DNA of 64,000 bases, taken from the NCBI RefSeq assembly GCF_000772945.1, contig NZ_JPVN01000002.1, forward strand, positions 62,001-126,000. The letters run 5' to 3'. This stretch comes from Ureibacillus manganicus DSM 26584 (lineage in GTDB: Bacteria; Bacillota; Bacilli; Bacillales_A; Planococcaceae). The number at the start of each line of letters is the position of its first letter. Within the stretch, counting starts at the first letter, position 1. The notes beneath the pieces were generated by a model. That model did no database searches and was not told the origin of the DNA. It saw nothing but the letters and a program-made list of their open reading frames with translations. Made by a program: the position numbers and the translations under genes. Shown in pieces: positions 1-8,344 of this stretch.

Positions 1-974
1 TTGGTGCATTAGCATCCCTAGTGTACTTACGTGTCAAATATGCACGTTCTTCTATAAAAGTAGCATCTTCTAAGAAGTTTACATTTGGGGAATTCTCCAA
101 TTGGAGTAAAATTATTTTAAAATTGTCCATACCAATTGCAATTGGTTCTGTAATGATGGCCTTATTTAACTTCGTGGATTCATTTACAATTACTGCTGGT
201 TTGCGAAATACAGGAACTCCTGCAGATCAAATCAATTATTTATACGGAATATATGGTCGTGGCCTTACGCTTGTGCAAATCGCAACTGTTTTTGCAACAT
301 CCATCATCCTACCATTAATTCCTTTAATTACGAAAAAGCTTGCCGAAAAGGATTTACTTGGGACTCGTGCAGTTATTGAACGTACGCACAGAATGACCCA
401 TCTTATTTCATGGCCAGCTGCCTTCGGTTTACTAGCTTTAACTTTGCCTTTGAATTTAGCATTATTTACAAACTTAGAAGGAAGTTCAATGCTCGCCATT
501 ATTAACTTTAGTTCTGTTTTTACATCATTAACTATTTTAGGAACGGGAATCTTACAAGGGATGAATGTTGAAAGAATTGCTGCTCTCGTTATCCTTGGTG
601 GCGTTGTATTAAAAATAGTTTCAAACATCCTCTTTATCCAATTGTACGGGTTAGATGGAGCAGCGATTGCTACATTATTTGTATATGCAGTGTTATTTAT
701 TGTAAATTCTCTTTTTATTTTCAAGCGAATTCGATATTCTATAATAAATCGCCAGATAGTAATGATTATTATTTCTTCTATTGTAATGGGATGTATAATA
801 GGGCTTCCAACTTTACTATTTGATCTAACAAATTGGTCAAGAATTATTGCGTTAGCTTATGTGTTCATAGCAATAGTTGTTGGTGGGTTGATTTACTTTG
901 CCCTTTTATATGTGACGAAAACCATTACGAAGCAAGATTTAAAGCAACTTCCGATTATCGGGAAAAAACTCTGA
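1..974 (+). CDS. Polysaccharide/oligosaccharide flippase of the MATE/MVF superfamily (CsaA-like), 5'-truncated
   Basis: The reading frame is open from the left edge, so the N-terminus lies outside the window and about 323 C-terminal residues are visible. They form a chain of hydrophobic membrane helices with short polar loops, typical of SpoVB/YtgP/Wzx-type exporters that flip lipid-linked glycans across the membrane. The motif GLDGAAIAT near the C-terminus is typical of this superfamily. The gene is followed after 23 bases by a DUF5693 gene and then csaB. In Bacillus anthracis csaB is paired with csaA, a predicted polysaccharide transporter, so a role in exporting the wall polysaccharide that CsaB pyruvylates is likely. 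The family is clear; the exact substrate is inference from context. Confidence 0.8.
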   Translation, partial: GALASLVYLRVKYARSSIKVASSKKFTFGEFSNWSKIILKLSIPIAIGSVMMALFNFVDSFTITAGLRNTGTPADQINYLYGIYGRGLTLVQIATVFATSIILPLIPLITKKLAEKDLLGTRAVIERTHRMTHLISWPAAFGLLALTLPLNLALFTNLEGSSMLAIINFSSVFTSLTILGTGILQGMNVERIAALVILGGVVLKIVSNILFIQLYGLDGAAIATLFVYAVLFIVNSLFIFKRIRYSIINRQIVMIIISSIVMGCIIGLPTLLFDLTNWSRIIALAYVFIAIVVGGLIYFALLYVTKTITKQDLKQLPIIGKKL

Positions 975-997
975 AAACAGGAGAGGATGAACAGTAT

Positions 998-2917
998 ATG
1001 TTAAAACAGAAGTGGTTATGGTTAGTAGTCGTACTATTACTAATCGGCTCCATTCCAGGTCTCATTAGTAGATGGAATGTAGAAACAGCAAGCAATAATT
1101 ATGAAATTATTATTCCTTATCACGAAATTGTTGGAGTTGCTGATAATAGTGACCTTTCGATTGATGATGTCCTTGCTACTCTTAAGGAAGCAGGACTTAC
1201 AACTGTAAGTTTAGAGGTTTCCTCTCTAAAGGATATGGAGAAGCAAGGTACGATTGCAGTTTATGAGGAACATGAGCTTGCAAGTTTGTTACGATTTACA
1301 CCTTATATTGACGACTTTGATAAGGATAAGTTAGGTTTGTATATTAGCCTCCCTGAAGATCCTGAAACAGATCAATTCCTAAAGGAAACGATCCAACCAG
1401 AAGAAGTTGAAATTGGTGGCGAACGTTTCTATTTCCTACCGAAAGATAATGGAGAATACTTCTTCGAAACACCAATTGGTTATAACGGGTCAGCTACAAA
1501 GAAAATAAATAAACACGGTCTTTTACATGTTTTCCGTGTTGGAAATGACGAAGAACATGTAAATGAAACGATTGTAAATCAGTTAGTCGAGCTAAAAAAT
1601 GATTCCGTTTCAGGTATTCTAGGCTCGGGAGAACAAGTAATTGGAAATGGTCAAGAAAAACAAGTTGAACTCATCCAAAAACTACAAAATGCAGGCTATT
1701 TCTTTTATTCTATTGAGGGTAACACTCAAAAAGGTGAAGATAAGTTAGCTAGTATGACGAATTTTGACATGATCAGATTATTAAGTATGGATGTCAATAG
1801 AGAAACTACACTAAAAGTTGGTGATAGTGTTGACAGAACAGTCCGTGCCTTAAAAGAACGTAATATTAAATCGTTCTTCTACCACATAAAAACAAAGGGC
1901 GATGCAGAAGAAAATTTAAATGAAGCAGTTACTTATTTAAATGATGTTAAGGAAAAAGTACCTTCAGCATTTACTGCAGGAACACCTATATTGTTTGATA
2001 AGTTTGCAATTCCTGCTTGGGTAACAGCTCTTGTGTTACTATCAGGTATAATTTTCACGTATTTAATGTCTGAAATAGTAAAAAATTTGAAATTACGTTT
2101 AGCGATTACTGGATTTATGGGTTTAATAGCCATTGCTTACTTTGCGTTGGATTCAATTAAATTTACTCAAGCATTTGCATTAATTATCGCTTGCCTCGTG
2201 CCAATTTATGCTGTAATTAAGGCATCACATGGATCTACCCGTATTCGTGATATTTTAGTGCAGTACGCTAAAGCAATTGGGATTAGCTTAATCGGGATTG
2301 CCATTGTTATTGGATTATTGAATGGTAATGGATTTATTACAGGCTATTTTGAATTTAGAGGTGTAAAACTAGTTTATATCATTCCAATTGCAGGAATTTT
2401 ATTATATGTTTTATCAAAATGGACGGGCATTGGTTCTGGTGGTATTAAATCGAGTTTAAATCATACGTTTACTTTGTTGAATAAAGAAGTTAGATATTGG
2501 CATTTAGTGTTATTTATCATTGTTGCTGTGATCGGATTGTTCTATATAAGCAGAACTGGAAACACTGGTCCAGTTAGTAATTTAGAATTATCCTTTAGAC
2601 AGCTTCAAGAAGACTTATTATATGTACGACCAAGAACGAAGGAGTTTTTAATCGGCTTCCCATTCTTCATATTAGCATTGTATGCGATGGGAGTTAGTCG
2701 TAAGTGGGGTATGATTTTCTTAGTCCCTGGAGTCATTGGATTCTTATCGATTGTAAATACATTCACACATTTACACATACCAATTGGCATTTCCCTACTA
2801 CGTACATTATATAGTGTAGTTATTGGATTTATCGTAGGTTTACTATTTATATTGATTTTCAAAATTTTACGCCACTATTGGCAAAAAGCTAAAGTTAAGT
2901 GGGATTCCACACCATAA
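998..2917 (+). CDS. DUF5693 family multi-pass membrane protein
   Basis: This 639-residue protein begins with a single N-terminal membrane helix (about residues 7-24). A large soluble segment of roughly 300 residues follows, probably outside the membrane, and then a C-terminal half with about eight hydrophobic helices. This architecture fits DUF5693, whose members often sit beside csaB. The ATG at 998 was chosen because the Shine-Dalgarno sequence GGAGAGG lies just upstream; the longer frame back to 833 runs into the preceding gene. It lies between the flippase and csaB on the same strand, so it probably shares their transcript and works on wall polysaccharide export or modification. No biochemical function is established that I can name. 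Confidence 0.75.
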   Translation: MLKQKWLWLVVVLLLIGSIPGLISRWNVETASNNYEIIIPYHEIVGVADNSDLSIDDVLATLKEAGLTTVSLEVSSLKDMEKQGTIAVYEEHELASLLRFTPYIDDFDKDKLGLYISLPEDPETDQFLKETIQPEEVEIGGERFYFLPKDNGEYFFETPIGYNGSATKKINKHGLLHVFRVGNDEEHVNETIVNQLVELKNDSVSGILGSGEQVIGNGQEKQVELIQKLQNAGYFFYSIEGNTQKGEDKLASMTNFDMIRLLSMDVNRETTLKVGDSVDRTVRALKERNIKSFFYHIKTKGDAEENLNEAVTYLNDVKEKVPSAFTAGTPILFDKFAIPAWVTALVLLSGIIFTYLMSEIVKNLKLRLAITGFMGLIAIAYFALDSIKFTQAFALIIACLVPIYAVIKASHGSTRIRDILVQYAKAIGISLIGIAIVIGLLNGNGFITGYFEFRGVKLVYIIPIAGILLYVLSKWTGIGSGGIKSSLNHTFTLLNKEVRYWHLVLFIIVAVIGLFYISRTGNTGPVSNLELSFRQLQEDLLYVRPRTKEFLIGFPFFILALYAMGVSRKWGMIFLVPGVIGFLSIVNTFTHLHIPIGISLLRTLYSVVIGFIVGLLFILIFKILRHYWQKAKVKWDSTP

Positions 2918-2968
2918 TTTCAAAATAGTAATGATATTAAAAAATTAATTAGAACGGAGGTGGCTATT

Positions 2969-4063
2969 GTGCATATCGTTTTATCCGGTTATTACGGATT
3001 TGACAATGTTGGAGATGAAGCCATTCTATACTCTATTATTCAAGCATTTAGAAGGTTGAAACCAGAAATTAAAATTACCGTGTTATCCAATAATCCGGAA
3101 GCTACTGCAAAAACCTATCAAGTGAATGCAGTAAATAGATGGAAGTTTACAGAAGTAGGTGCTGTTTTAAAAAACGCTGATGGATTAGTCAGTGGTGGTG
3201 GTAGTTTGCTTCAAGATAAAACAGGTTTAAAATCAATTCCCTATTATACAGAAATTATGCGCATAGCAAAAAGGCTTAAAAAGCCTATCTTTATTTACGC
3301 ACAAGGTATGGGACCGATTGATAAATGGATTAGTAAGTTCATTACGAAGCAAATATTAAATAAAGTTGATGCGATTACTGTCAGAGATGAAGCATCACGC
3401 AAACTACTGCAAACGATTGGTGTTAAGAAGCAAATTAAAATCGTCCCTGATCCAGTAATTGGACTAGGCGGAAATGACTTTGAGAGTAATTGGTTGAATT
3501 CCCAAGTGTTTAAAGCTAGTTCTTATGTTACCGTGAGTGTACGTGACTGGCCGTCACCTGTACAGTTTATGGAGAAAATAGCAGCGGGCTTAGATTTACT
3601 TGTGAGAAATGGACAGACTGTTGTTTTTATCCCAATGCACGGTGAACATGATGATAAAGCATCTCAAACTGTTGCAAGCCTTATGAAAGAAAAAAGTGTC
3701 ATTGCACCTTTCGATTTGTCGATAGAAGAAAAAATTGCTGTGATTGGAAAGTCCGAATTATTAATTGGATTAAGACTTCATTCTCTAATATTTGGTGCGA
3801 TCCAATATACACCTTTTATTGCGTTATCTTATGATCCAAAAATTGATGCTTTTGCACAAATAGTTTCGCAACCAATACTTGGTCATGTGGAAAAGGATGA
3901 TTGGAACGCGCAACAGTTGTTTGAGTTATCCTCGGAGATCTTATCAAATCGCACCGAGATTGTAGCAGGAATTCGCTCTAAAGTTGAGAAACTACAAGGT
4001 GAAGCAGTTGAAACTGCAAAACTTGCTTTGGATGTTTTTGAAGGAAAATTACAAAAAGCTTAA
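2969..4063 (+). CDS. csaB: Polysaccharide pyruvyl transferase CsaB
   Basis: CsaB transfers pyruvate from phosphoenolpyruvate to secondary wall polysaccharide, creating the ketal recognised by SLH domains of S-layer proteins. The 364-residue product begins MHIVLSGYYGFDNVGDEAIL, a hallmark opening of the family. It also contains the SGGGSLLQD motif and a C-terminal GLRLHSL segment carrying the conserved histidine. GTG at 2969 is preferred because GGAGG ends at 2960; an in-frame GTG at 2960 overlaps that ribosome site. It is the last gene of the flippase-DUF5693-csaB set and is followed by a terminator. Its presence suggests that the host anchors SLH-domain proteins to a pyruvylated polymer. Confidence 0.93.
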   Translation: MHIVLSGYYGFDNVGDEAILYSIIQAFRRLKPEIKITVLSNNPEATAKTYQVNAVNRWKFTEVGAVLKNADGLVSGGGSLLQDKTGLKSIPYYTEIMRIAKRLKKPIFIYAQGMGPIDKWISKFITKQILNKVDAITVRDEASRKLLQTIGVKKQIKIVPDPVIGLGGNDFESNWLNSQVFKASSYVTVSVRDWPSPVQFMEKIAAGLDLLVRNGQTVVFIPMHGEHDDKASQTVASLMKEKSVIAPFDLSIEEKIAVIGKSELLIGLRLHSLIFGAIQYTPFIALSYDPKIDAFAQIVSQPILGHVEKDDWNAQQLFELSSEILSNRTEIVAGIRSKVEKLQGEAVETAKLALDVFEGKLQKA

Positions 4064-4080
4064 CGATAGTTCAGTTGAGA

Positions 4081-4115
4081 TGTCTTGAAAGTTTATCTTT
4101 CAGGGCATTTTTTTT
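4081..4115 (+). terminator. Intrinsic terminator after csaB
   Basis: An 11-bp stem (TGTCTTGAAAG with CTTTCAGGGCA, including G-U pairs) and a five-base loop are followed by a run of T residues, 18 bases after the csaB stop codon. Confidence 0.85.
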
Positions 4116-4236
4116 ATTGTCCAAAGGTATGCACTACTGTAATTTGCCTTTCCATTTTTTTATAAGTCTGATTTAAAATGTATATTCTTAAATACTATTG
4201 GTAATAATAGGGATAATCAAAGAAGGTGGTACACGC

Positions 4237-4338
4237 ATGAAAGATTCAAGATTTTACTCATTAAGTAAAGAAGATTGGCTATTCGGGGTAGTTGGTTCTG
4301 GTATAGTTGTTATCATTATCCATCTTTTTATCATTTAA
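4237..4338 (+). CDS. Small single-pass membrane protein, 33 residues
   Basis: A short frame begins with ATG at 4237 behind a good ribosome site (GAAGGTGG, about 7 bases upstream) and ends with TAA. The product starts MKDSRFYSLSKEDWLFG and then has a continuous hydrophobic stretch (about residues 15-33) long enough to span the membrane. It stands alone between the csaB terminator and another terminator, as an independent small gene would. I do not recognise a family. The ribosome site and the clean amphipathic-then-hydrophobic layout favour a real gene; its shortness keeps confidence moderate. Confidence 0.5.
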   Translation: MKDSRFYSLSKEDWLFGVVGSGIVVIIIHLFII

Positions 4339-4450
4339 CGAACTTTAAAATTTGTTTTTTGCCATCGAATTTTTTGTTTGCTTTCCCCTCCCTTAATAGA
4401 AACCGATTAGCCAATCCCACTTGAGAATCTTTACCACTCTCCATTGAAAT

Positions 4451-4494
4451 AACAAAAGGGTTCGACTTTTTAAGGAGAACTCTTTTGTTTTTTT
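4451..4494 (+). terminator. Intrinsic terminator
   Basis: A 13-bp stem (arms 4451-4463 and 4477-4489, one G-U pair) is followed by seven T residues on the + strand. It would end transcripts of the 33-residue ORF at 4237. Confidence 0.75.
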
Positions 4495-4560
4495 GATAAG
4501 ATTTTGAAATGACTATATAATCCTATTTTAGCGATTTTGATTCAATTAAACTCAAAAGCA

Positions 4561-4600
4561 AAAGCACCTACGATTTTGATAAATCGAGGTGCTTTCTATT
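4561..4600. terminator. Hairpin terminator, possibly bidirectional
   Basis: AAAGCACCT pairs with AGGTGCTTT and CGATTT with AAATCG around a TGAT loop. T-rich sequence follows on the + strand and a shorter T-rich run on the - strand. It lies 100 bases downstream of the - strand IDEAL-domain gene. Confidence 0.65.
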
Positions 4601-4699
4601 TTTGCAGAATCATGCTGTTTGTTCCTCCGTTAAATGCCAGTCATGAATAGATAAATCGTTTTTCAAGTATCTCTTGTTCAGCTTTAGTAATTGAACCAA

Positions 4700-5173
4700 T
4701 CAACTACTTTTCTGTTTATATTTCTCTCTCTTTTCAACTAAATCATAAAATAGTGCCTCATTACGTTCCTCTAATGCCTCGTCTATCAGCCTCTCAAGAT
4801 TTGTCACTTCAAGCAATGAGATAATATCTTCGATTTCGGATTCTTCCTTGCACGTAACAAGATTCACCGTTTCTTTTTGAGTGATAGCCTCATCGATAAT
4901 AGACATTAAATGATCGTGAACATCGGATTGTACTAGCAGTTGATACAGTGGGTAACGAACAAAACGGTTTCCCCGCTGGAACACGAAAATCTCAGAAAGA
5001 TTTTCAATTTGCATAGTGTTCAGGTTGATAATCATTTCTTTTCCATCCACTGGAATAAAGTGATATAACTCATCATCCTTCGTAATTGAGAAATATTGAT
5101 AAGCAAACACTAAACGCAAAGTGTTATCTGTCACTTTCGTGTAGAAAGGTTTCATATATTGAACATTAATCAT
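4700..5173 (-). CDS. IDEAL-domain protein of unknown function
   Basis: The 157-residue product ends with LIDEALEERNEALFYDLVEKR (motif IDEAL at about 130-134), the signature of the short IDEAL domain found at the C-terminus of several Bacillales proteins, including YpiB. The first 90 residues are hydrophobic/aromatic with alternating beta-like pattern and do not resemble anything I can name. The ATG at 5173 follows a strong AGGAGGGG ribosome site, so the upstream extension of the frame to 5347 is rejected. IDEAL domains are small helical modules thought to mediate protein interactions; the specific role here is unknown. Confidence 0.7.
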   Translation of the reverse strand: MINVQYMKPFYTKVTDNTLRLVFAYQYFSITKDDELYHFIPVDGKEMIINLNTMQIENLSEIFVFQRGNRFVRYPLYQLLVQSDVHDHLMSIIDEAITQKETVNLVTCKEESEIEDIISLLEVTNLERLIDEALEERNEALFYDLVEKREKYKQKSS

Positions 5174-5515
5174 CGTTCCCCTCCTAAATGTAAATTCTAA
5201 CAATTTTTTAATCGGACCTGATGTAAGCGATTGCACTTTAAAATTCCCTTTGCTTACAGCAACAGCTATTATCAAGTAAAAATTATCTGTATGTTTATTT
5301 ATACGATTGTTCGGTGGCGATAATGATAGGTTCTCCACACTTTTCATCTTTCAAACTTCAACAGAAGTTCGAATTTTGTATTATTATGGATTATCCCGGC
5401 ATCTTACCGAATAATTTTAGTTTTTCATAGGTGATGTGTATTTTTAAACATAGCGTTTACATTGCGGTCGTCTTTTGTAGTCATTACATTCATTGAGGAA
5501 AGTCATACAACTAAT

Positions 5516-5851
5516 TTATAGAACTCCATCGATTTTTTTAGAGTTGATAAAATATGTACGATTTGTAGATGATATGTTAATTGTAAAGAAGTTTAAAATT
5601 TTTAAAACTTTGTGCTTGTCCTTTTCTTTCGTTTCAATAATTAGTTTTCCTTGAATAAAGTCAAAAATAATACATTCGTACATTACGTCATCTACTCTAA
5701 TCTCATTAAATTTTTTGTATGTTTCCATAGATGAGTACTGTGCTCGATATTCGTCTACAAGATTCTCGTGAATCGTAAAAGTCCAATGAAATTTAGAATC
5801 TCGTAATTGGCCAAGAGTTGTCTGGGGTATTGTTATTTCATATCTCCTCAA
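5516..5851 (-). CDS. Hypothetical protein, 111 residues
   Basis: A modest frame encoding a charged soluble protein with no recognisable family. The in-frame ATG at 5866 has no ribosome site. The TTG at 5851 is preceded by GGAGG eight bases upstream, and that GGAGG is itself inside the longer frame, so TTG is the better start (MRRYEITIPQ). It is divergent from the XRE regulator gene beginning at 6019. The intergenic hairpin at 5919-5959 lies between the two, which could make the pair co-regulated; that is inference. Confidence 0.5.
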   Translation of the reverse strand: MRRYEITIPQTTLGQLRDSKFHWTFTIHENLVDEYRAQYSSMETYKKFNEIRVDDVMYECIIFDFIQGKLIIETKEKDKHKVLKILNFFTINISSTNRTYFINSKKIDGVL

Positions 5852-5918
5852 TTGCGTTTCCTCCATTTCATAATAGGTCTATTTAATTATATATTATTAG
5901 AAATTTATCAAATTTTGT

Positions 5919-5964
5919 AAATCCCCTCGTTGTGAATTTTTTTCGCTATGGGGGGATTTCATTT
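5919..5964 (+). terminator. Terminator-like hairpin in the leader of the XRE gene
   Basis: AAATCCCC (5919-5926) pairs perfectly with GGGGATTT (5952-5959), followed by CATTTTTCTC on the + strand, about 55 bases before the XRE start. It could be an attenuator, an operator dyad, or a terminator between the divergent genes. Confidence 0.4.
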
Positions 5965-6018
5965 TTCTCATGGGCATTTCGCTAAATTTAAAGAAAATAT
6001 TAGAAGTGGGTGAGAGAA

Positions 6019-6513
6019 ATGAAGAACGATATTTTGAAATTTGGGAAGCACCTTAAAGAATACCGTGAAGAATTGAATATCAATCAAAATGAAGCTGCAT
6101 ATATGCTAGGGATTGTTCCAAATACGTATTCAAATTATGAGCGCTGTGAACGGCCTATTCCAATGGTATACCTCCCAAAAATTAAAGAAGTATTTAAAAT
6201 ACCCGATGACCGTTTCTTGGACATGCTTCTAGATCGCCCTCGCAATAAAAAACGTGAATCTGTAGAAGATGCTGCTGTTAGGCTAAAAGACATGCGTGAA
6301 AAATATATTACAGGTGTAACGGACTCACTATACGAAGTAATTAACAATTCTGCAGAGTTACGCCAACTTTTAGGCTTTATACAAATGATGGATACAAAAA
6401 AACAACGACTCTACTTAAACGGATTAAGACAAATTTTAGTTGTATATGATGATTTACATCATGCACAATCTAAAGATAATAGGTACGAAGATGTTGATTT
6501 TGAGAAAGAGTAA
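6019..6513 (+). CDS. XRE-family transcriptional regulator
   Basis: The 164-residue product has an N-terminal helix-turn-helix of the Cro/CI type (about residues 5-65), with the characteristic pattern LKEYREELNINQNEAAYMLGI followed by NTYSNYERCERPIP. The C-terminal 90 residues are helical and polar, without an obvious sensor domain, and may dimerise. ATG at 6019 has GGGTGAG just upstream and is preferred over GTG at 6010. It is followed by an intrinsic terminator, so it is probably monocistronic. Its targets are unknown; the divergent hypothetical gene ending at 5851 and the downstream helicase pair are the nearest candidates. Confidence 0.8.
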   Translation: MKNDILKFGKHLKEYREELNINQNEAAYMLGIVPNTYSNYERCERPIPMVYLPKIKEVFKIPDDRFLDMLLDRPRNKKRESVEDAAVRLKDMREKYITGVTDSLYEVINNSAELRQLLGFIQMMDTKKQRLYLNGLRQILVVYDDLHHAQSKDNRYEDVDFEKE

Positions 6514-6525
6514 ATATAATTATGA

Positions 6526-6557
6526 AACTTCGCACTATCTAGATGCGGGGTTTTTTC
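6526..6557 (+). terminator. Intrinsic terminator after the XRE gene
   Basis: A nine-bp G-U-containing stem (AACTTCGCA with TGCGGGGTT) is followed by six T residues. Confidence 0.75.
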
Positions 6558-6718
6558 TTTAGGTCAAAGGTATTAGTTTTATTTGCGATAGATGATCATT
6601 TGTATCCGAATTCTGTGTGCTTATTTACGAGTTTCCTTACTTTATTTGAGTTTTCAAATTTTTATATCCTCACCTTACTCATACCATCGTTTTACTTATC
6701 ATTGCTTATTTTTCAAGG

Positions 6719-6724
6719 TATAAT
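6719..6724 (+). promoter_or_regulatory. Possible -10 box for the SWIM/SNF2 operon
   Basis: A perfect TATAAT lies 46 bases upstream of the start at 6770. I do not find a convincing -35 box at 16-18 bases, so this is a weak call. Confidence 0.35.
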
Positions 6725-6769
6725 GAAAGGAAGGACTTTTTCAGACAATAATTTTTTAGGAGCGATTAA

Positions 6770-8344
6770 ATGAGTTTGTCGGTTTCAGAAATTGCGCGAG
6801 AGTATTCGCCATTTATTTATGATCAAATTGACAAGATTGAACGAACTTTCCATCCTTCTGTAACAGAGGATGAGGAGCTTGTTCGTCGTGCCCTTTTCGC
6901 GGTGCGCAATCAATCTGTATTGTTTCAACGATATATACCATTGAAAAAGCGCCTTTACATATCAGTACAGGATGTACGTTCAACAGATGTAATGATTGAT
7001 TTTTATAACAAATTATTAGTATGTAGTTGTCCACAAGAAGGACTGTGTCGTCACAAAGTTAGCGTTATGCTATCGCTATATCAATACTTAGATTCTGTAC
7101 AGGATTGGGCTACTAAATGGCGTGAGAAAAAAAACGTGTCCCTGCATGTTTTGGCAAGTGATCGAAGCCCAGAAAGCTGGCAAGCTATGGTCGATGAAGT
7201 TATGTCCCATATATTAAAAGACAACACAACTATGGACACCTACTTAATATCAACAATGGCCGACAATGCGCTGACCAAATTGAAAAAGCATCTTCCTTTT
7301 GAACGTGAATGGCAGCCACTTTACAATATCTTCATGGAGCTTTCCGTATTAAATAAAATATGGGAATATCTATCAACAACAAATTCAAGGGTACATAGTG
7401 ACTATTTCGAGTATTTCTTTGATCGACGCTTTAATTCGCTACAGGATCAAATTCAAGAAATTACAGCAAAGTCTCGCCTATTTGCAATGGATCCTTTTTA
7501 TAATGCCCTTCAACTATTAGTGCGTGAGCTATTAACAGAGCGCGAAGGTCATATTAATCGCCGCATGAACCTTTATTTACTCTTTTGGGATACAATGTTT
7601 ATCGAACGAAGCCGCGCAATTCAGGAACTCGAAATACTAGAGAATACATTGGCCGATCAAGAAGATGTAACAGGGGAAATCATTAAAAACATGTTTTATA
7701 TTATCTTAAAGAATTATGATGCAATAAGAACGAATTTGAAGACCATTTATGAAGAACATCTATTATTATATTTTGGTTTAGCAAAGTTTGCTGTTTCAAA
7801 AAATGATTCCATCGCCACTGAATTACTATTAAAAGCAATCTTACCTTATTTAAACAAGTTCCTAAACAACTATTTACAGCCTGGCTATCGACAAACGTAT
7901 GTGAAAAAAGTGAATAAATTATATGAAAATCTTTCCCTTACTGAACAAGAAGAACAGACTTTATATTCAGCATTTGGAGTTTATGGAATTCAGCCGTTTT
8001 CAATGTACTTATTAAAAAATAAGCGCTATGAAGAATGGGCTGCGCTACATCAATTGCATCCTTCTTCAATTTCTTATTTAGAGTCATGTGGTTTGCGTGA
8101 AGTACTGGAAGAAGCCCCACAAACAACTCTACCCCTCTATCACTTTTATGCGATGGAAGAAGTTAGTCAAAAATCTAGGCTAAATTATAAACAGGCCGTT
8201 CGCATTTGGAAGATGATGAAATCTGCCGCTAAAAAAAGTGGCAAGCTTGGGTTTTGGGCAGACTATATTCAGTCAGTCAGTGAGCAATATAAACGTTTGC
8301 GCGCACTTCAAGAAGAGTTAGAGAAAGGAAATCTACTAGTATGA
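6770..8344 (+). CDS. ywqB: SWIM zinc-finger protein (YwqB-like), SNF2 partner
   Basis: The 524-residue product carries a SWIM-type zinc motif C-S-C-(5)-C-R-H at residues 85-95 (KLLVCSCPQEGLCRH). The rest is a long helical region with repeated Leu/Tyr-rich segments. SWIM domains bind DNA or protein partners, and in many Firmicutes this protein is encoded beside an SNF2 helicase. The gene overlaps the helicase start by four bases (ATGA), a sign of translational coupling and probably of a physical complex. ATG at 6770 follows AGGAGCGAT. In B. subtilis the equivalent pair is ywqA-ywqB; here the SWIM gene comes first. The biological role of the pair is not established. Confidence 0.82.
   Translation: MSLSVSEIAREYSPFIYDQIDKIERTFHPSVTEDEELVRRALFAVRNQSVLFQRYIPLKKRLYISVQDVRSTDVMIDFYNKLLVCSCPQEGLCRHKVSVMLSLYQYLDSVQDWATKWREKKNVSLHVLASDRSPESWQAMVDEVMSHILKDNTTMDTYLISTMADNALTKLKKHLPFEREWQPLYNIFMELSVLNKIWEYLSTTNSRVHSDYFEYFFDRRFNSLQDQIQEITAKSRLFAMDPFYNALQLLVRELLTEREGHINRRMNLYLLFWDTMFIERSRAIQELEILENTLADQEDVTGEIIKNMFYIILKNYDAIRTNLKTIYEEHLLLYFGLAKFAVSKNDSIATELLLKAILPYLNKFLNNYLQPGYRQTYVKKVNKLYENLSLTEQEEQTLYSAFGVYGIQPFSMYLLKNKRYEEWAALHQLHPSSISYLESCGLREVLEEAPQTTLPLYHFYAMEEVSQKSRLNYKQAVRIWKMMKSAAKKSGKLGFWADYIQSVSEQYKRLRALQEELEKGNLLV

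Larger units (their letters stand above)
4339..4699. other. Intergenic region with two hairpin terminators
   Basis: No gene is visible. The region holds one terminator-like hairpin at 4451-4494 and another at 4561-4595; otherwise I see nothing. Confidence 0.6.

Noticed and set aside
6543-6773. 76-residue hydrophobic + strand frame
   Set aside because: It begins inside the XRE terminator, has no ribosome site, and covers the probable promoter of the SWIM gene.
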